DNA of 64,000 nucleotides from Mesotaenium endlicherianum (Eukaryota > Streptophyta > Zygnematophyceae > Zygnematales > Mesotaeniaceae): assembly GCA_009602735.1 (NCBI GenBank), contig WELA01009551.1:164606-228605 (forward strand), in the 5' to 3' direction. Shown here one piece after another: positions 24,425 to 33,345 of this stretch; position 1 is the first letter of the stretch, and the number at the start of each line of letters is the position of its first letter. A program made the position numbers and the translations under genes. The notes beneath the pieces are model-generated. The model worked only from the letters and a program-made list of their open reading frames with translations. It made no database searches and was not told the DNA's origin.

Positions 24425-26062
24425 TTAATAACCAGGATTTTGTTTGAGGTTGGGATTGATACTGATAGAAACACTGGGTATTGGGAATACGATACGCCAT
24501 GCTTCGGATGGTTTCTTATCCCACCAGGTTCCCGATGTAAATTTATTGAAACGGATCAAATCATTCCTGCGCCAACCTTCCCATGCAACTTCACGGGCAC
24601 GCTCGTTGAGCAATTCGTTGAGCGTTAAAGTAGATGTGGTGTATTTGGCCAACGGATCGGTGGTGGAAAAACAACGTGCGCGCATGGTATTGACCATGTT
24701 CACGGCTTCGGTATTGGCTGCGCCGCCGTTTTTACGCATCAGGGCCTCTGCTTTCATCAAATAAATATCTGCCAGGCGGAATACAGGTGCATCATTGCTC
24801 ATCTGGCTGATCTTGCTTCCTTTCTGCAACTCATATTTGATATTCCGGGCGCCATGAAATTCTTTGGCGGTAAGCATTGTAGCCGTATCGCCGGGCGCGT
24901 TCACAAACAAAGGATCCAGTACAAGCGGTTTGCCTTTCTGTGCACCGGTGAGGCATTTCAGTGGAGTTACGCCGTCTGCTGCAAACTGCGGACCTACCAG
25001 CCACTGCTGCTGGCGTTTATCGGTATTGCCAAACAATTTGTAGAAATTATTATGTGTCATAGCGCGGTTAACAGGAGCGAAGCCAAAACCGTAAGTCTTC
25101 TGGTGTTCGGGATGCAGGTTTTTATAGTTCCAGCGCATTTCCGTTGCATAAGTAGTATCATATACCACCACAAAAATATTTTCTTTTGACAATTCATTTT
25201 TGATCTTGAACGGATCGTTCCAGTTTGCATCGAGCTGGTAACCGCCGCCGCCGGTATAATTCAACACTTTATCGCAATACTTGATGCAATCGTCCCAACG
25301 CGCAGTGCCGGGCTGTAAACCGTTTGCTGTAAGCTTGCCTGTATAAATTTCTGCATTGAGGTACAACTTGGCCAGCAAAGCCCAGGCAGCGGCTTTGGTT
25401 ATATGGCCGTAGGTATTGGGAGTACCTTTGTCTGCCAGCTTGTCCATATTATCCAGTATCTGTTTTTCAACATAAGCAAAGACATCTTTGCGCTCTGAAG
25501 TGGGCGGATACAGGGGCTCGCCAACTTTCTCCACAATGGGAACGTTGCCGAACATATCCATGATCATGAAATAATACCAGGCACGATAAATCTTCAACTC
25601 GGCCAATACCGATTGTTTGTCCAGCCCAACGCGCAATTTATCGAAATCCACTCCCTCCATGTTTTCAATGGTAGCGTTTGTATAACCCACGCCTCTGTAC
25701 AGGGCATCGAAGGTATTTTTAATTTCGCTGTCGTCTTTGGTCCAGGTGTGCCAGTGCAGCCCTACGATCTGATCACCTCCGTCGGCAGGAGGGGTGCCGT
25801 CTTTGTATGGCATCGAAGTTTCATCAGTGGTGAGGGTATTCAAATGCCAGATACGGTATTCATAACTGCCCACGATATGCGAAAACGGGCGGATATAATT
25901 GGCAATCACTTCTTCTCTTGTTTTGAAGAAAGAGCCTGCCGTGATGCTGCTGTAAACGGTTTCATCGAGCTTGGTGCAGGAGAGAGAAGAGCACAGGCAG
26001 CCTATGAAGACCGATGCCATAATGAGGCAGCGGTTTCTTTTATTGGAAAATATTTTTTTCAT
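24425..26062 (-). CDS. RagB/SusD family nutrient-uptake outer-membrane lipoprotein
   Basis: Surface glycan-binding lid of a SusCD transporter. 545 residues with a lipoprotein signal (lipobox LSC-T near residue 29), four TPR-like units in the N-terminal half (AELKIYRAWYYFMIMDMFGNVP, AAAWALLAKLYLNAEIY) and the C-terminal SusD motifs RLADIYLMKAEALMR and LNELLNERAREVAWEG. It is 51 bp after susC and 26 bp before the DUF1080 gene. The ligand is unknown. Confidence 0.96.
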   Translation of the reverse strand: MKKIFSNKRNRCLIMASVFIGCLCSSLSCTKLDETVYSSITAGSFFKTREEVIANYIRPFSHIVGSYEYRIWHLNTLTTDETSMPYKDGTPPADGGDQIVGLHWHTWTKDDSEIKNTFDALYRGVGYTNATIENMEGVDFDKLRVGLDKQSVLAELKIYRAWYYFMIMDMFGNVPIVEKVGEPLYPPTSERKDVFAYVEKQILDNMDKLADKGTPNTYGHITKAAAWALLAKLYLNAEIYTGKLTANGLQPGTARWDDCIKYCDKVLNYTGGGGYQLDANWNDPFKIKNELSKENIFVVVYDTTYATEMRWNYKNLHPEHQKTYGFGFAPVNRAMTHNNFYKLFGNTDKRQQQWLVGPQFAADGVTPLKCLTGAQKGKPLVLDPLFVNAPGDTATMLTAKEFHGARNIKYELQKGSKISQMSNDAPVFRLADIYLMKAEALMRKNGGAANTEAVNMVNTMRARCFSTTDPLAKYTTSTLTLNELLNERAREVAWEGWRRNDLIRFNKFTSGTWWDKKPSEAWRIVFPIPSVSISINPNLKQNPGY

Positions 26063-26113
26063 AATGAACGATTGTGATCTGAATAATGGTTGATGTCATA
26101 AAGCCTGGTTACA

Positions 26114-29056
26114 TTAAAAACCGAGACTGATACCCAGGGTCAGTGTGGTGGCTCTCGGATAGAAATTCATCATCGCCAGACCGGGTTCCAATCCATTCAC
26201 TTGTATATCCGGGTCTCTTCCCGAAAACTTGGTGAATGTGAGCAGGTTTTGTCCCGATGCATATACCCTTGCTTTTTTCAGGTATTTGATCTTGCCTGTG
26301 TTGATGGTATAGCCCATAGTGAGGTTATCCAGCTTTACGAAATCTCCTTTTTCAATAAAATAGTTCGAATAAGCATAAGAGGAAATAGGAATGTCCAACC
26401 CTTTCTGCAGGAAATTGTTAGAATAACGGGCCCTGTTGGTATATACGAGGTCCATGATGTTAAGCAGGTCAAACATGAAAGTGCCACGAAGGAATACGGT
26501 CATGTCAAAGCGGCCATAAGAAAGATTGTTCGACATGCCTGCGAACATTTTGGGCATACCGTTGCCGATGATCTTTTTATTCTGTGCGTCCAATGCAGGG
26601 TCTTCTGCCTGTGTATAGAATATCCACTTGTTGTTTTGTACGTCGAAGTCTTTAAAGACTTTACCATAGAAATTACCGATAGGCTGACCCACTTCTCTTC
26701 TGAAGGCAGAACCCATGTTTTGCGGCAGGCTGTAATGATCTACCGGCGCACTGGTGGAAGCTCCATAAGTTACCGATTGCAGGAGATTGTCGTTATAAGA
26801 GAAGGTAAGGCTGTTTGTCCAGCTGAACTTCTTATTCTCAATCAGCTTGAGGTTCAAAGCCAGTTCCACACCTCTGTTTCGCATCTTACCCAGGTTCACC
26901 AAAATGGTCTGGTGTATGAGGGAAGGCACGGGCGCAGTAGCGTCGAGGAGCAGATCGGAAGTTTCGCGACTATAGAGATCGATGCTACCGCTCACTTTTC
27001 CGCCGCGCAGTGCGAAGTCGATACCCAGGTTATATTCTGTTTTCTTTTCCCAGCGCAGATCGGGATTGGGATTGCGGCTGGCGCCATAAGTTGGAACGAA
27101 GGTGTTGTCCCACAAAAAGGAAGCGCCTGTACTCAGCGTAGCCAGTGAATTGTAAGCACCGATACCTTCCTGGTTACCGGTAACACCATAACCGAGGCGT
27201 AATTTCAGGTCTTCGAACAATCCTTTTTCCGGCATGAAAGATTCCCTGCTGATGCGCCATCCAAGGCTTACAGCGGGGAACAATCCCCATTTGTGGTTGA
27301 TGCCAAACTTGGAGGAACCTTCCCTTCGTAAGGAAGCGGTCAGCAAATATTTTTCATTGTAATTGTAAATCGCGCGGCCAAAGAAAGCGATGAGGGTGCT
27401 GGAACTTTTTCCGCTTCCGAGACCGGCACCAGCCGTACCTGCTGCAAAAGCCTGGCCTGCGCCGAGGTTGTTATAACTGAATGCATCTGTGAGGAAGTTC
27501 CTGTTGGAAGCATTGAAATCTTCACTCATGAAATCCTGATAACTGTAACCGGCCAGAGCGCTCAGGCTGTGTTTACCAAATCGTTTGTTATAATCCAGTG
27601 TGTATTCGAAAGTACGGTCATAGCTGAAAGAAGTGCTGCGGCTTGCATTGCCATTCTGACCGTTGATACGGCTTAAGAAAGCGTCGCGCGATTGATAATA
27701 GTATGAAATAGCATCCCTGCGCTGGAAAGCAAAGAAGCCGGAAGCTTTGAGGTTGGGCATGAGATCCAGCGTTGCTTTCACACTTCCGTTGATGTGTTTA
27801 ATCCTTTCACCATCTTCGGTTTGCATGCGGCGCGCGTAAGGGTTGCCTTTGCTGTCGAGTGGATCTTCGAAATAAGAACCATCCGGATTGAATACGGGGA
27901 AAGTTGGGTTGCGGTCCATCGCATCACCATAAATGGTATTATCGCTGTTCAGGTAATTGAGAAAAGAAGTGGCGATATTACCCTGGATAGAGAGCTTGTT
28001 GTCCAGCGCTTTTTGGGTAAAGCTCAATCGGGTGTTCACGATCTTGCGCCAGGTACTGATGGCAATACCATCGAGGTTGCGAATCGATACGGCTGCGCGG
28101 ATAGTAGATTTGTCGGTACCGGAAGAAACAGAAAAATTATGCACCTGGCTAACCGGTGTCTTGGACAATACTTTGAACCAGTCGGTGCTGGCGCCTCCAT
28201 CATTCAGTACAAATGTGGGGTTGGTGCGTTTATATACATCGGCATAAGCCCTGTATTGTTCGGCTGTTAACACCGCCGGAAACTTTTTGGGAATATCGGT
28301 GTAAACATAGCTGTCGTAATTGAAAGAAGCAGTGCCGCTTTTAGCACGTTTGGTGGTCACAATGATCACACCATTGCTTCCCCTGGTTCCATAAATGGCG
28401 GCCGCCGAACCATCGCGGAGCACATCGATCGATTCAACGTCTTCGGGTGAAAGGTTGTTGAGGTTACCGCCCGGTACACCATCGATTACCACGAAAGGAG
28501 AAGTGCTGCCTTTCAGTGTAGATACACCACGCAACTGCATGGAGGATTGTCCGTTTGGATCGGTACCGTTGCTGTTAACGATTACCAGACCTGGTACCTT
28601 TCCCTGTACGAGGGACATGGGCGAGATCACAGCGCCTTTGTTGAAATCTTTTTCTTTGACGCTGGTGATGGCGCTGGTAACGTCTGTTTTACGGGTTACA
28701 CCATAACCGATCACCACCACGTCTTCGATGGATTTTTCGGTCTGCACCATTGCAATAGCTAATGTGAGCGAAGCCCCCAATTGCACCTGTTGTGTTTCAT
28801 AGCCGATGGCCGAGAAGTTCAGGTATTTGGTATTGGCGGGGACGTTGATACTGAAACTGCCGTCTGACCTGGTCTGTGTGGCGAGCTTCGAGTCTTTGAC
28901 AATAACAGTAACGGCTTCGAGTGCCCTGTTATCTTTTGCATCGGTCACTTTACCGGTGACCGTTTTGTTCTGCGCCAGCGCCGGAAAGGCTGCCAGCAGT
29001 AGCACGAATAGTGCCGGAAAGCAGAAATGGATGTAGCATGTAGTTCTTCTTTTCAT
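26114..29056 (-). CDS. SusC/RagA TonB-linked outer-membrane transporter
   Basis: 980 residues from the ATG at 29056. Signal peptide (MKRRTTCYIHF...ALAQ), a CarboxypepD_reg-like domain (about 30-115: VTGKVTDAKDNRALEAVTV), then a plug domain beginning VVVIGYGVTRKTDVTSAI, with GSAAAIYGTRGSNGVIIVTT near residue 220, and a 22-strand barrel ending TLTLGISLGF. Imports a glycan, powered by TonB/ExbBD, together with the SusD below it. First gene of the SusC-SusD-DUF1080-Gfo/Idh-Gfo/Idh-ApbE operon; the histidine kinase gene diverges from it across 177 bp. No own TonB box or anti-sigma-interacting N-terminal extension is apparent. Confidence 0.96.
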   Translation of the reverse strand: MKRRTTCYIHFCFPALFVLLLAAFPALAQNKTVTGKVTDAKDNRALEAVTVIVKDSKLATQTRSDGSFSINVPANTKYLNFSAIGYETQQVQLGASLTLAIAMVQTEKSIEDVVVIGYGVTRKTDVTSAITSVKEKDFNKGAVISPMSLVQGKVPGLVIVNSNGTDPNGQSSMQLRGVSTLKGSTSPFVVIDGVPGGNLNNLSPEDVESIDVLRDGSAAAIYGTRGSNGVIIVTTKRAKSGTASFNYDSYVYTDIPKKFPAVLTAEQYRAYADVYKRTNPTFVLNDGGASTDWFKVLSKTPVSQVHNFSVSSGTDKSTIRAAVSIRNLDGIAISTWRKIVNTRLSFTQKALDNKLSIQGNIATSFLNYLNSDNTIYGDAMDRNPTFPVFNPDGSYFEDPLDSKGNPYARRMQTEDGERIKHINGSVKATLDLMPNLKASGFFAFQRRDAISYYYQSRDAFLSRINGQNGNASRSTSFSYDRTFEYTLDYNKRFGKHSLSALAGYSYQDFMSEDFNASNRNFLTDAFSYNNLGAGQAFAAGTAGAGLGSGKSSSTLIAFFGRAIYNYNEKYLLTASLRREGSSKFGINHKWGLFPAVSLGWRISRESFMPEKGLFEDLKLRLGYGVTGNQEGIGAYNSLATLSTGASFLWDNTFVPTYGASRNPNPDLRWEKKTEYNLGIDFALRGGKVSGSIDLYSRETSDLLLDATAPVPSLIHQTILVNLGKMRNRGVELALNLKLIENKKFSWTNSLTFSYNDNLLQSVTYGASTSAPVDHYSLPQNMGSAFRREVGQPIGNFYGKVFKDFDVQNNKWIFYTQAEDPALDAQNKKIIGNGMPKMFAGMSNNLSYGRFDMTVFLRGTFMFDLLNIMDLVYTNRARYSNNFLQKGLDIPISSYAYSNYFIEKGDFVKLDNLTMGYTINTGKIKYLKKARVYASGQNLLTFTKFSGRDPDIQVNGLEPGLAMMNFYPRATTLTLGISLGF

Positions 29057-29233
29057 ATGCCGGGGTAATTGGTTGACTAGTTTAAGCCGGTTAAGCAGTG
29101 ATCGTTGGCCCAAATTAGACCCGGTCATTTTTTGAACTTGTCAACAGATAACGAATGAATTGTTAATGGAAATTAAACGGCACTTTTTTTCTTGAAAATT
29201 CATTTCTTTTATGTTCTTAACGGTACCGGTCTT

Positions 29234-30670
29234 ATGAAGCGCTCCCTGGTAACATATATAGGAATATCGATCATCTGTTTTCTTTTACTGGCAACGGTAC
29301 AGTTCATCCTGGTACGCAATACCTATGAACTGACCAATGCCCGTTTTTATTTTTCCGAGCGTATAGCCATGAAAGAAAGCTATTCGCGTTCCATCAAAAA
29401 CGACAAACTGTTTCCCGGAGGGTCCGAGATCATTGATGGCTTCCTGAGCAGGCATTTGAGCTCCTTGTATGCGTTATACAAAAGCGGTGATCCTGCTTTC
29501 GAAACCTATAAGCAAGTGTTTGCTGACAGTATTTTTCACGCATTGCAACAAAAAGAATCTATCAGGCGCTTTCTGAATAAATTCAAACAGGAAAAGAAAG
29601 TGACAGATTCGCTCGATTATGCATTGATCGTAGAATCGTTGTCGGTGAATTTCGATAATGACTTATATATCCCTATTTACGATAAGCGTAAGCGCTACTC
29701 ACTGATCGATTCTGCCATGCAGGAAGAAGCCGGCGTACGTATTGGCGGCAGTTTGAAAAAAGTGTCGGAACAGAACAAGGTCAATGGTTTCTCCATCAGG
29801 GGAACACAAGGCTATGCTTACCGTATCAACTTTGAGTTGCATGTAGAACCATATAACCGGCAATCTGCCATTCTCCGGCAAATGAGTATGACCTTTTCGC
29901 TTTCACTGCTCTCCATTTTAATTGTGGTAACCTTGTTTTTTGTCACTTTCCGCAATTGGGTGAAGCAGAAAAAGCTTTCCGAAATGAAATCCGATTTCAT
30001 CAATAATATTACGCACGAATTGCATACTCCGCTGGCCACGATCATTGTAGCCAACAAGAACCTGCAGAATGGCCGTATCCTGGAAAGAAAAGAAAACATA
30101 CAGCCGCTGACCGATGTGATCCAGCGGCAATCGGAACGTCTGAAAATTTTGATCGATGAAGTGCTGGACATTGCTTCCACCAACAGGATCGTACTGGACA
30201 AAAAAGAATACCGGCTGAATGACCTGCTGGATGAATTGTTGCTCGATTACCGGTTGAAATTAATGGATACCAATATAGAACTGGTATTTCACAAAGAGAC
30301 TGATAAGGACCTGGCAAGGTTTGATAAATTTCATTTCACCACCATGCTGCTCAATATTTTTGATAATGCGGTAAAGTACAATTCCAATGAAATTAAAAAG
30401 CTCGCCGTTACCACTCGCGCAGACCGTCACGGTGACCTCCAGGTACTGATCCAGGATAATGGGATAGGCATTAGCAGCGAGGATCTCAAACACGTTTTCG
30501 AAAAGTTTTACCGTGCCCCGGATCAATATAAAATGCAGAGCAAGGGATTGGGACTTGGACTTTATTATGTAAGAAAGATCATCGACGCACACGGATGGAG
30601 TATCCGGGTAGACAGCAAGCCGTCTAAAGGCAGCCAGTTCATCATTACCATTCCTCATTCAAACAAGTGA
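29234..30670 (+). CDS. Sensor histidine kinase
   Basis: 478-residue membrane kinase from the ATG at 29234. Two transmembrane helices (about 5-25 and 234-256) enclose a 200-residue periplasmic sensor of unknown fold. HisKA: FINNITHELHTPLATII with the phospho-His; HATPase boxes NIFDNAVKYN, DNGIGISSEDL, FEKFYR and KGLGLGLYYV. It is followed within 3 bp by its response regulator. The pair is transcribed away from the SusC operon across a 177-bp region, so it is the likely regulator of that operon, although such pairs can act elsewhere. Confidence 0.95.
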   Translation: MKRSLVTYIGISIICFLLLATVQFILVRNTYELTNARFYFSERIAMKESYSRSIKNDKLFPGGSEIIDGFLSRHLSSLYALYKSGDPAFETYKQVFADSIFHALQQKESIRRFLNKFKQEKKVTDSLDYALIVESLSVNFDNDLYIPIYDKRKRYSLIDSAMQEEAGVRIGGSLKKVSEQNKVNGFSIRGTQGYAYRINFELHVEPYNRQSAILRQMSMTFSLSLLSILIVVTLFFVTFRNWVKQKKLSEMKSDFINNITHELHTPLATIIVANKNLQNGRILERKENIQPLTDVIQRQSERLKILIDEVLDIASTNRIVLDKKEYRLNDLLDELLLDYRLKLMDTNIELVFHKETDKDLARFDKFHFTTMLLNIFDNAVKYNSNEIKKLAVTTRADRHGDLQVLIQDNGIGISSEDLKHVFEKFYRAPDQYKMQSKGLGLGLYYVRKIIDAHGWSIRVDSKPSKGSQFIITIPHSNK

Positions 30671-30672
30671 AC

Positions 30673-31380
30673 ATGAAGCCAAGGATATTATTAGTAGAAG
30701 ATGAAACCGATCTGGGTAATGTGGTGAAGCAATACCTGGAAGTGATGGACTTTCATGTTGATTGGTGTAAGAACGGCAGCGAAGCCTATTCATTATTCAG
30801 GACCACAGCCGATAACTATGACTTGTTGCTGATTGATGTGGGCTTGCCTGGTATGGATGGATTTAAGCTGGCAGAGTTGGTTACCCATACAAGAAAAGAT
30901 GTTCCCTTTCTGTTTTTAACGGCGAGGAATGAAAAATCGGACCGGCTGCACGGACTCAAGATCGGCGCTGATGATTACATCGTAAAGCCATTTGATATCG
31001 AAGAAATGGTGTTGCGGATCAGGAATATCCTGAAACGAAAATATCCGGGAAATACAACACCGCCTCATGCTGTTATTGCTATAGGGAATACCCGGTTTTT
31101 CAAAGACCAGATGAAACTGATGGTGGGAAATGAAAAGGAGATCATCCTCACCGAACGCGAATCGGAATTGCTGAATTACTTATTTAAAAACGCCGACCGT
31201 ATCATCAAGCGCGAAGAAATACTGACCCAACTCTGGGGTGAGAACGATTATTTCCTGGGCAGGAGCCTGGATGTATTTATTTCCAGGTTAAGAAAATACC
31301 TGGGGGCCAGTGACCTGGTGAGCATTACCAATATATACGGCGTAGGCTTTGTATTCAATACCATGCCGCCAAAAGGGTAG
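30673..31380 (+). CDS. OmpR/PhoB-family response regulator
   Basis: 235 residues. Receiver domain with DE at the acidic pocket (LLVEDETDLG), phospho-acceptor Asp in LLLIDVGLPGMDG (about residue 53), FLTARNE and YIVKPFD; winged-helix domain with LTERESELLNYLFKNADRIIKREEIL and ISRLRKYLG. I use the ATG at 30673; a GTG at 30667 that overlaps the kinase stop (GTGA) is an alternative. Translationally coupled to the kinase. Confidence 0.95.
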   Translation: MKPRILLVEDETDLGNVVKQYLEVMDFHVDWCKNGSEAYSLFRTTADNYDLLLIDVGLPGMDGFKLAELVTHTRKDVPFLFLTARNEKSDRLHGLKIGADDYIVKPFDIEEMVLRIRNILKRKYPGNTTPPHAVIAIGNTRFFKDQMKLMVGNEKEIILTERESELLNYLFKNADRIIKREEILTQLWGENDYFLGRSLDVFISRLRKYLGASDLVSITNIYGVGFVFNTMPPKG

Positions 31381-31387
31381 TACCTGC

Positions 31388-33316
31388 CTATCCCTCCATA
31401 TCCAGTAATTTTTCAAAAAGGACTTCGTATTCTTTGTTCAGCGATTCGAAATGCGCCGTCATCTTTTTGTATTCTGTTTCCAACGCCAGGAACTTTTGAT
31501 GGTCGGTATAATTGGCAGGATTGCCCAGGGCTTCTTCCAATTTCTGTTTGTCTTCCTTGGCTTTATTCAGCGCCAATTCCAGGTTACTGAGTTTTCGCTG
31601 CTGTTTTTGTAATTCTTTTTGTTGTTCCCTGTCGGGTGAAGGCTTGGCAGGCGCTTGTACAATCACTACAGGTTGCTCAACAGCTTTGGGTGGTTCCTGC
31701 TCTTGTTTTTTCTTGGCCATCCTTTCATTCCAGGCTACCCATTCATCGTAACCGCCTTTGAACTCTTTGATCTCATGGTCTACGATCTCCCAGATCTTGT
31801 TCGCGGTTTTGGAAATAAAATAACGGTCGTGACTCACCAGTATGTAACTGCCTTCGTATTTGTTCAAAGCCTCTGCCAGCAATTCAACAGAATGCATATC
31901 GAGGTGGTTGGTAGGCTCGTCGAGGATCAGGAAATTGGCTTTGCTCACAATGGTTTTAGCGAGCGCTACACGCGCTTTCTCACCACCGCTCAATACTTTG
32001 ATCTTTTTCTCTACATCGTCGCCGCCGAAAAGAAAAGCGCCGAGCAGACTGCGCAGTTCCATATCTGTTTTCTGGCTGCCGCATTGCTGTAACTCTTCCA
32101 GGATATTATTGCTGAGTGTAAGGGCTTCCAGTTGGTGCTGTGCATAAAAACTTTCTTCCACGTTATGTCCCCATACACGTTCACCGGTAAATGGTTCCGT
32201 GCCTGCAATCATGCGTAATACAGTAGACTTACCCTTTCCGTTGGCGCCGATCAGGGCAATCTTATCGCCTCTGTCTATTTCGGCGCAGGTATGCGATACA
32301 ATGTTCAGCTTGCCAAAACTTTTACTTACATCTTTGAGGGTAACCAATATTTTGCCAGGCACTTTTTCCAACTGGAAATTGATGCGCAGATCGGGGCGTT
32401 CCAATTGAACGTCCTCAATTTTTTCCAGCTTGTCCAGTCGCTTTTGCACACTCTGTGCCTGTGCGGCTTTACTGGCTTTTGCTTTGAATCGCTCAATGAA
32501 ACGTTCCTGCTGCCTGATATAGTCCTGCTGGTTTTCAAATGCCTTTTGCTGCATTTCTATGCGGATGGTTTTCTCCTGCTCATAGAAATTATAATCGCCG
32601 CTGTAAATATGCAGTTGACGCTGGTAGAGTTCCACGATCTTGTTCACCATCCGGTTGAGGAAAATCTTATCGTGGCTCACGATCACCACGCTGCCCTGGT
32701 AATGCAACAAATATTTCTCTAACCATTCGATAGAAGGGAGGTCAAGGTGGTTGGTAGGTTCATCGAGCAAGAGCACATCGGGCTGCTGCAGGATCATCTT
32801 GGCCAGCAGTACGCGCATACGCCATCCTCCGCTGAATTCCTTGTAAGGTCTTACCAGGTCTTCATTGCCGAATCCTAATCCGTGCAGTACTTCTTCCGCT
32901 TTATGATGAATATTATATCCATCCAGCACATCCATCTCGTGCAGGCTATCGGTATACTTCAATAACAGTGGTTCATTCTCTGGATCTTTTTCCAGTTCAT
33001 GTCCCAATGTCTCGATCTCTTTTTCCAGTTGCCGCACTCTTTCAAAAGCGCCCAGGGCCACTTCTGTGATGGAATCGTTGGTATCAAAACTCAACAGGTC
33101 CTGGTGCAGGTACCCGATGGTGGTATCTTTTCCTTTTTCTACATTGCCTTTTGAAGGAGTATATTCTCCTACCAGCAATTTGAGCAGGGTAGATTTGCCC
33201 GTACCATTATAGCCGATCAGGCCAATGCGGTCGCCCGGCTGTATATGCCAGGTAGCATCTTCTACAATTACGCGTGCACCAAATTCGAAAGTGAGGTTCT
33301 GAAAGCCTATCAGCAT
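31388..33316 (-). CDS. ABC-F family ATP-binding protein
   Basis: 642-residue soluble protein with two ABC ATPase domains and no membrane domain. Domain 1: GYNGTGKSTLLKLL, FSGGWRMRVLLAKMI, LLLDEPTNHLDLPSIEW. The interdomain linker (about 245-310) includes EQEKTIRIEMQQKAF. Domain 2: GANGKGKSTVLRMI, LSGGEKARVALAKTI, LILDEPTNHLDMHS. A C-terminal coiled coil (about 565-640) follows. ABC-F proteins bind the ribosomal E site and relieve stalling or confer antibiotic protection; this one resembles the Uup/YdiF group. It is convergent with the response regulator (7-bp gap). Confidence 0.94.
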   Translation of the reverse strand: MLIGFQNLTFEFGARVIVEDATWHIQPGDRIGLIGYNGTGKSTLLKLLVGEYTPSKGNVEKGKDTTIGYLHQDLLSFDTNDSITEVALGAFERVRQLEKEIETLGHELEKDPENEPLLLKYTDSLHEMDVLDGYNIHHKAEEVLHGLGFGNEDLVRPYKEFSGGWRMRVLLAKMILQQPDVLLLDEPTNHLDLPSIEWLEKYLLHYQGSVVIVSHDKIFLNRMVNKIVELYQRQLHIYSGDYNFYEQEKTIRIEMQQKAFENQQDYIRQQERFIERFKAKASKAAQAQSVQKRLDKLEKIEDVQLERPDLRINFQLEKVPGKILVTLKDVSKSFGKLNIVSHTCAEIDRGDKIALIGANGKGKSTVLRMIAGTEPFTGERVWGHNVEESFYAQHQLEALTLSNNILEELQQCGSQKTDMELRSLLGAFLFGGDDVEKKIKVLSGGEKARVALAKTIVSKANFLILDEPTNHLDMHSVELLAEALNKYEGSYILVSHDRYFISKTANKIWEIVDHEIKEFKGGYDEWVAWNERMAKKKQEQEPPKAVEQPVVIVQAPAKPSPDREQQKELQKQQRKLSNLELALNKAKEDKQKLEEALGNPANYTDHQKFLALETEYKKMTAHFESLNKEYEVLFEKLLDMEG

Positions 33317-33345
33317 TGTTTATACGGTATTTTGAGGGGGCAAAG

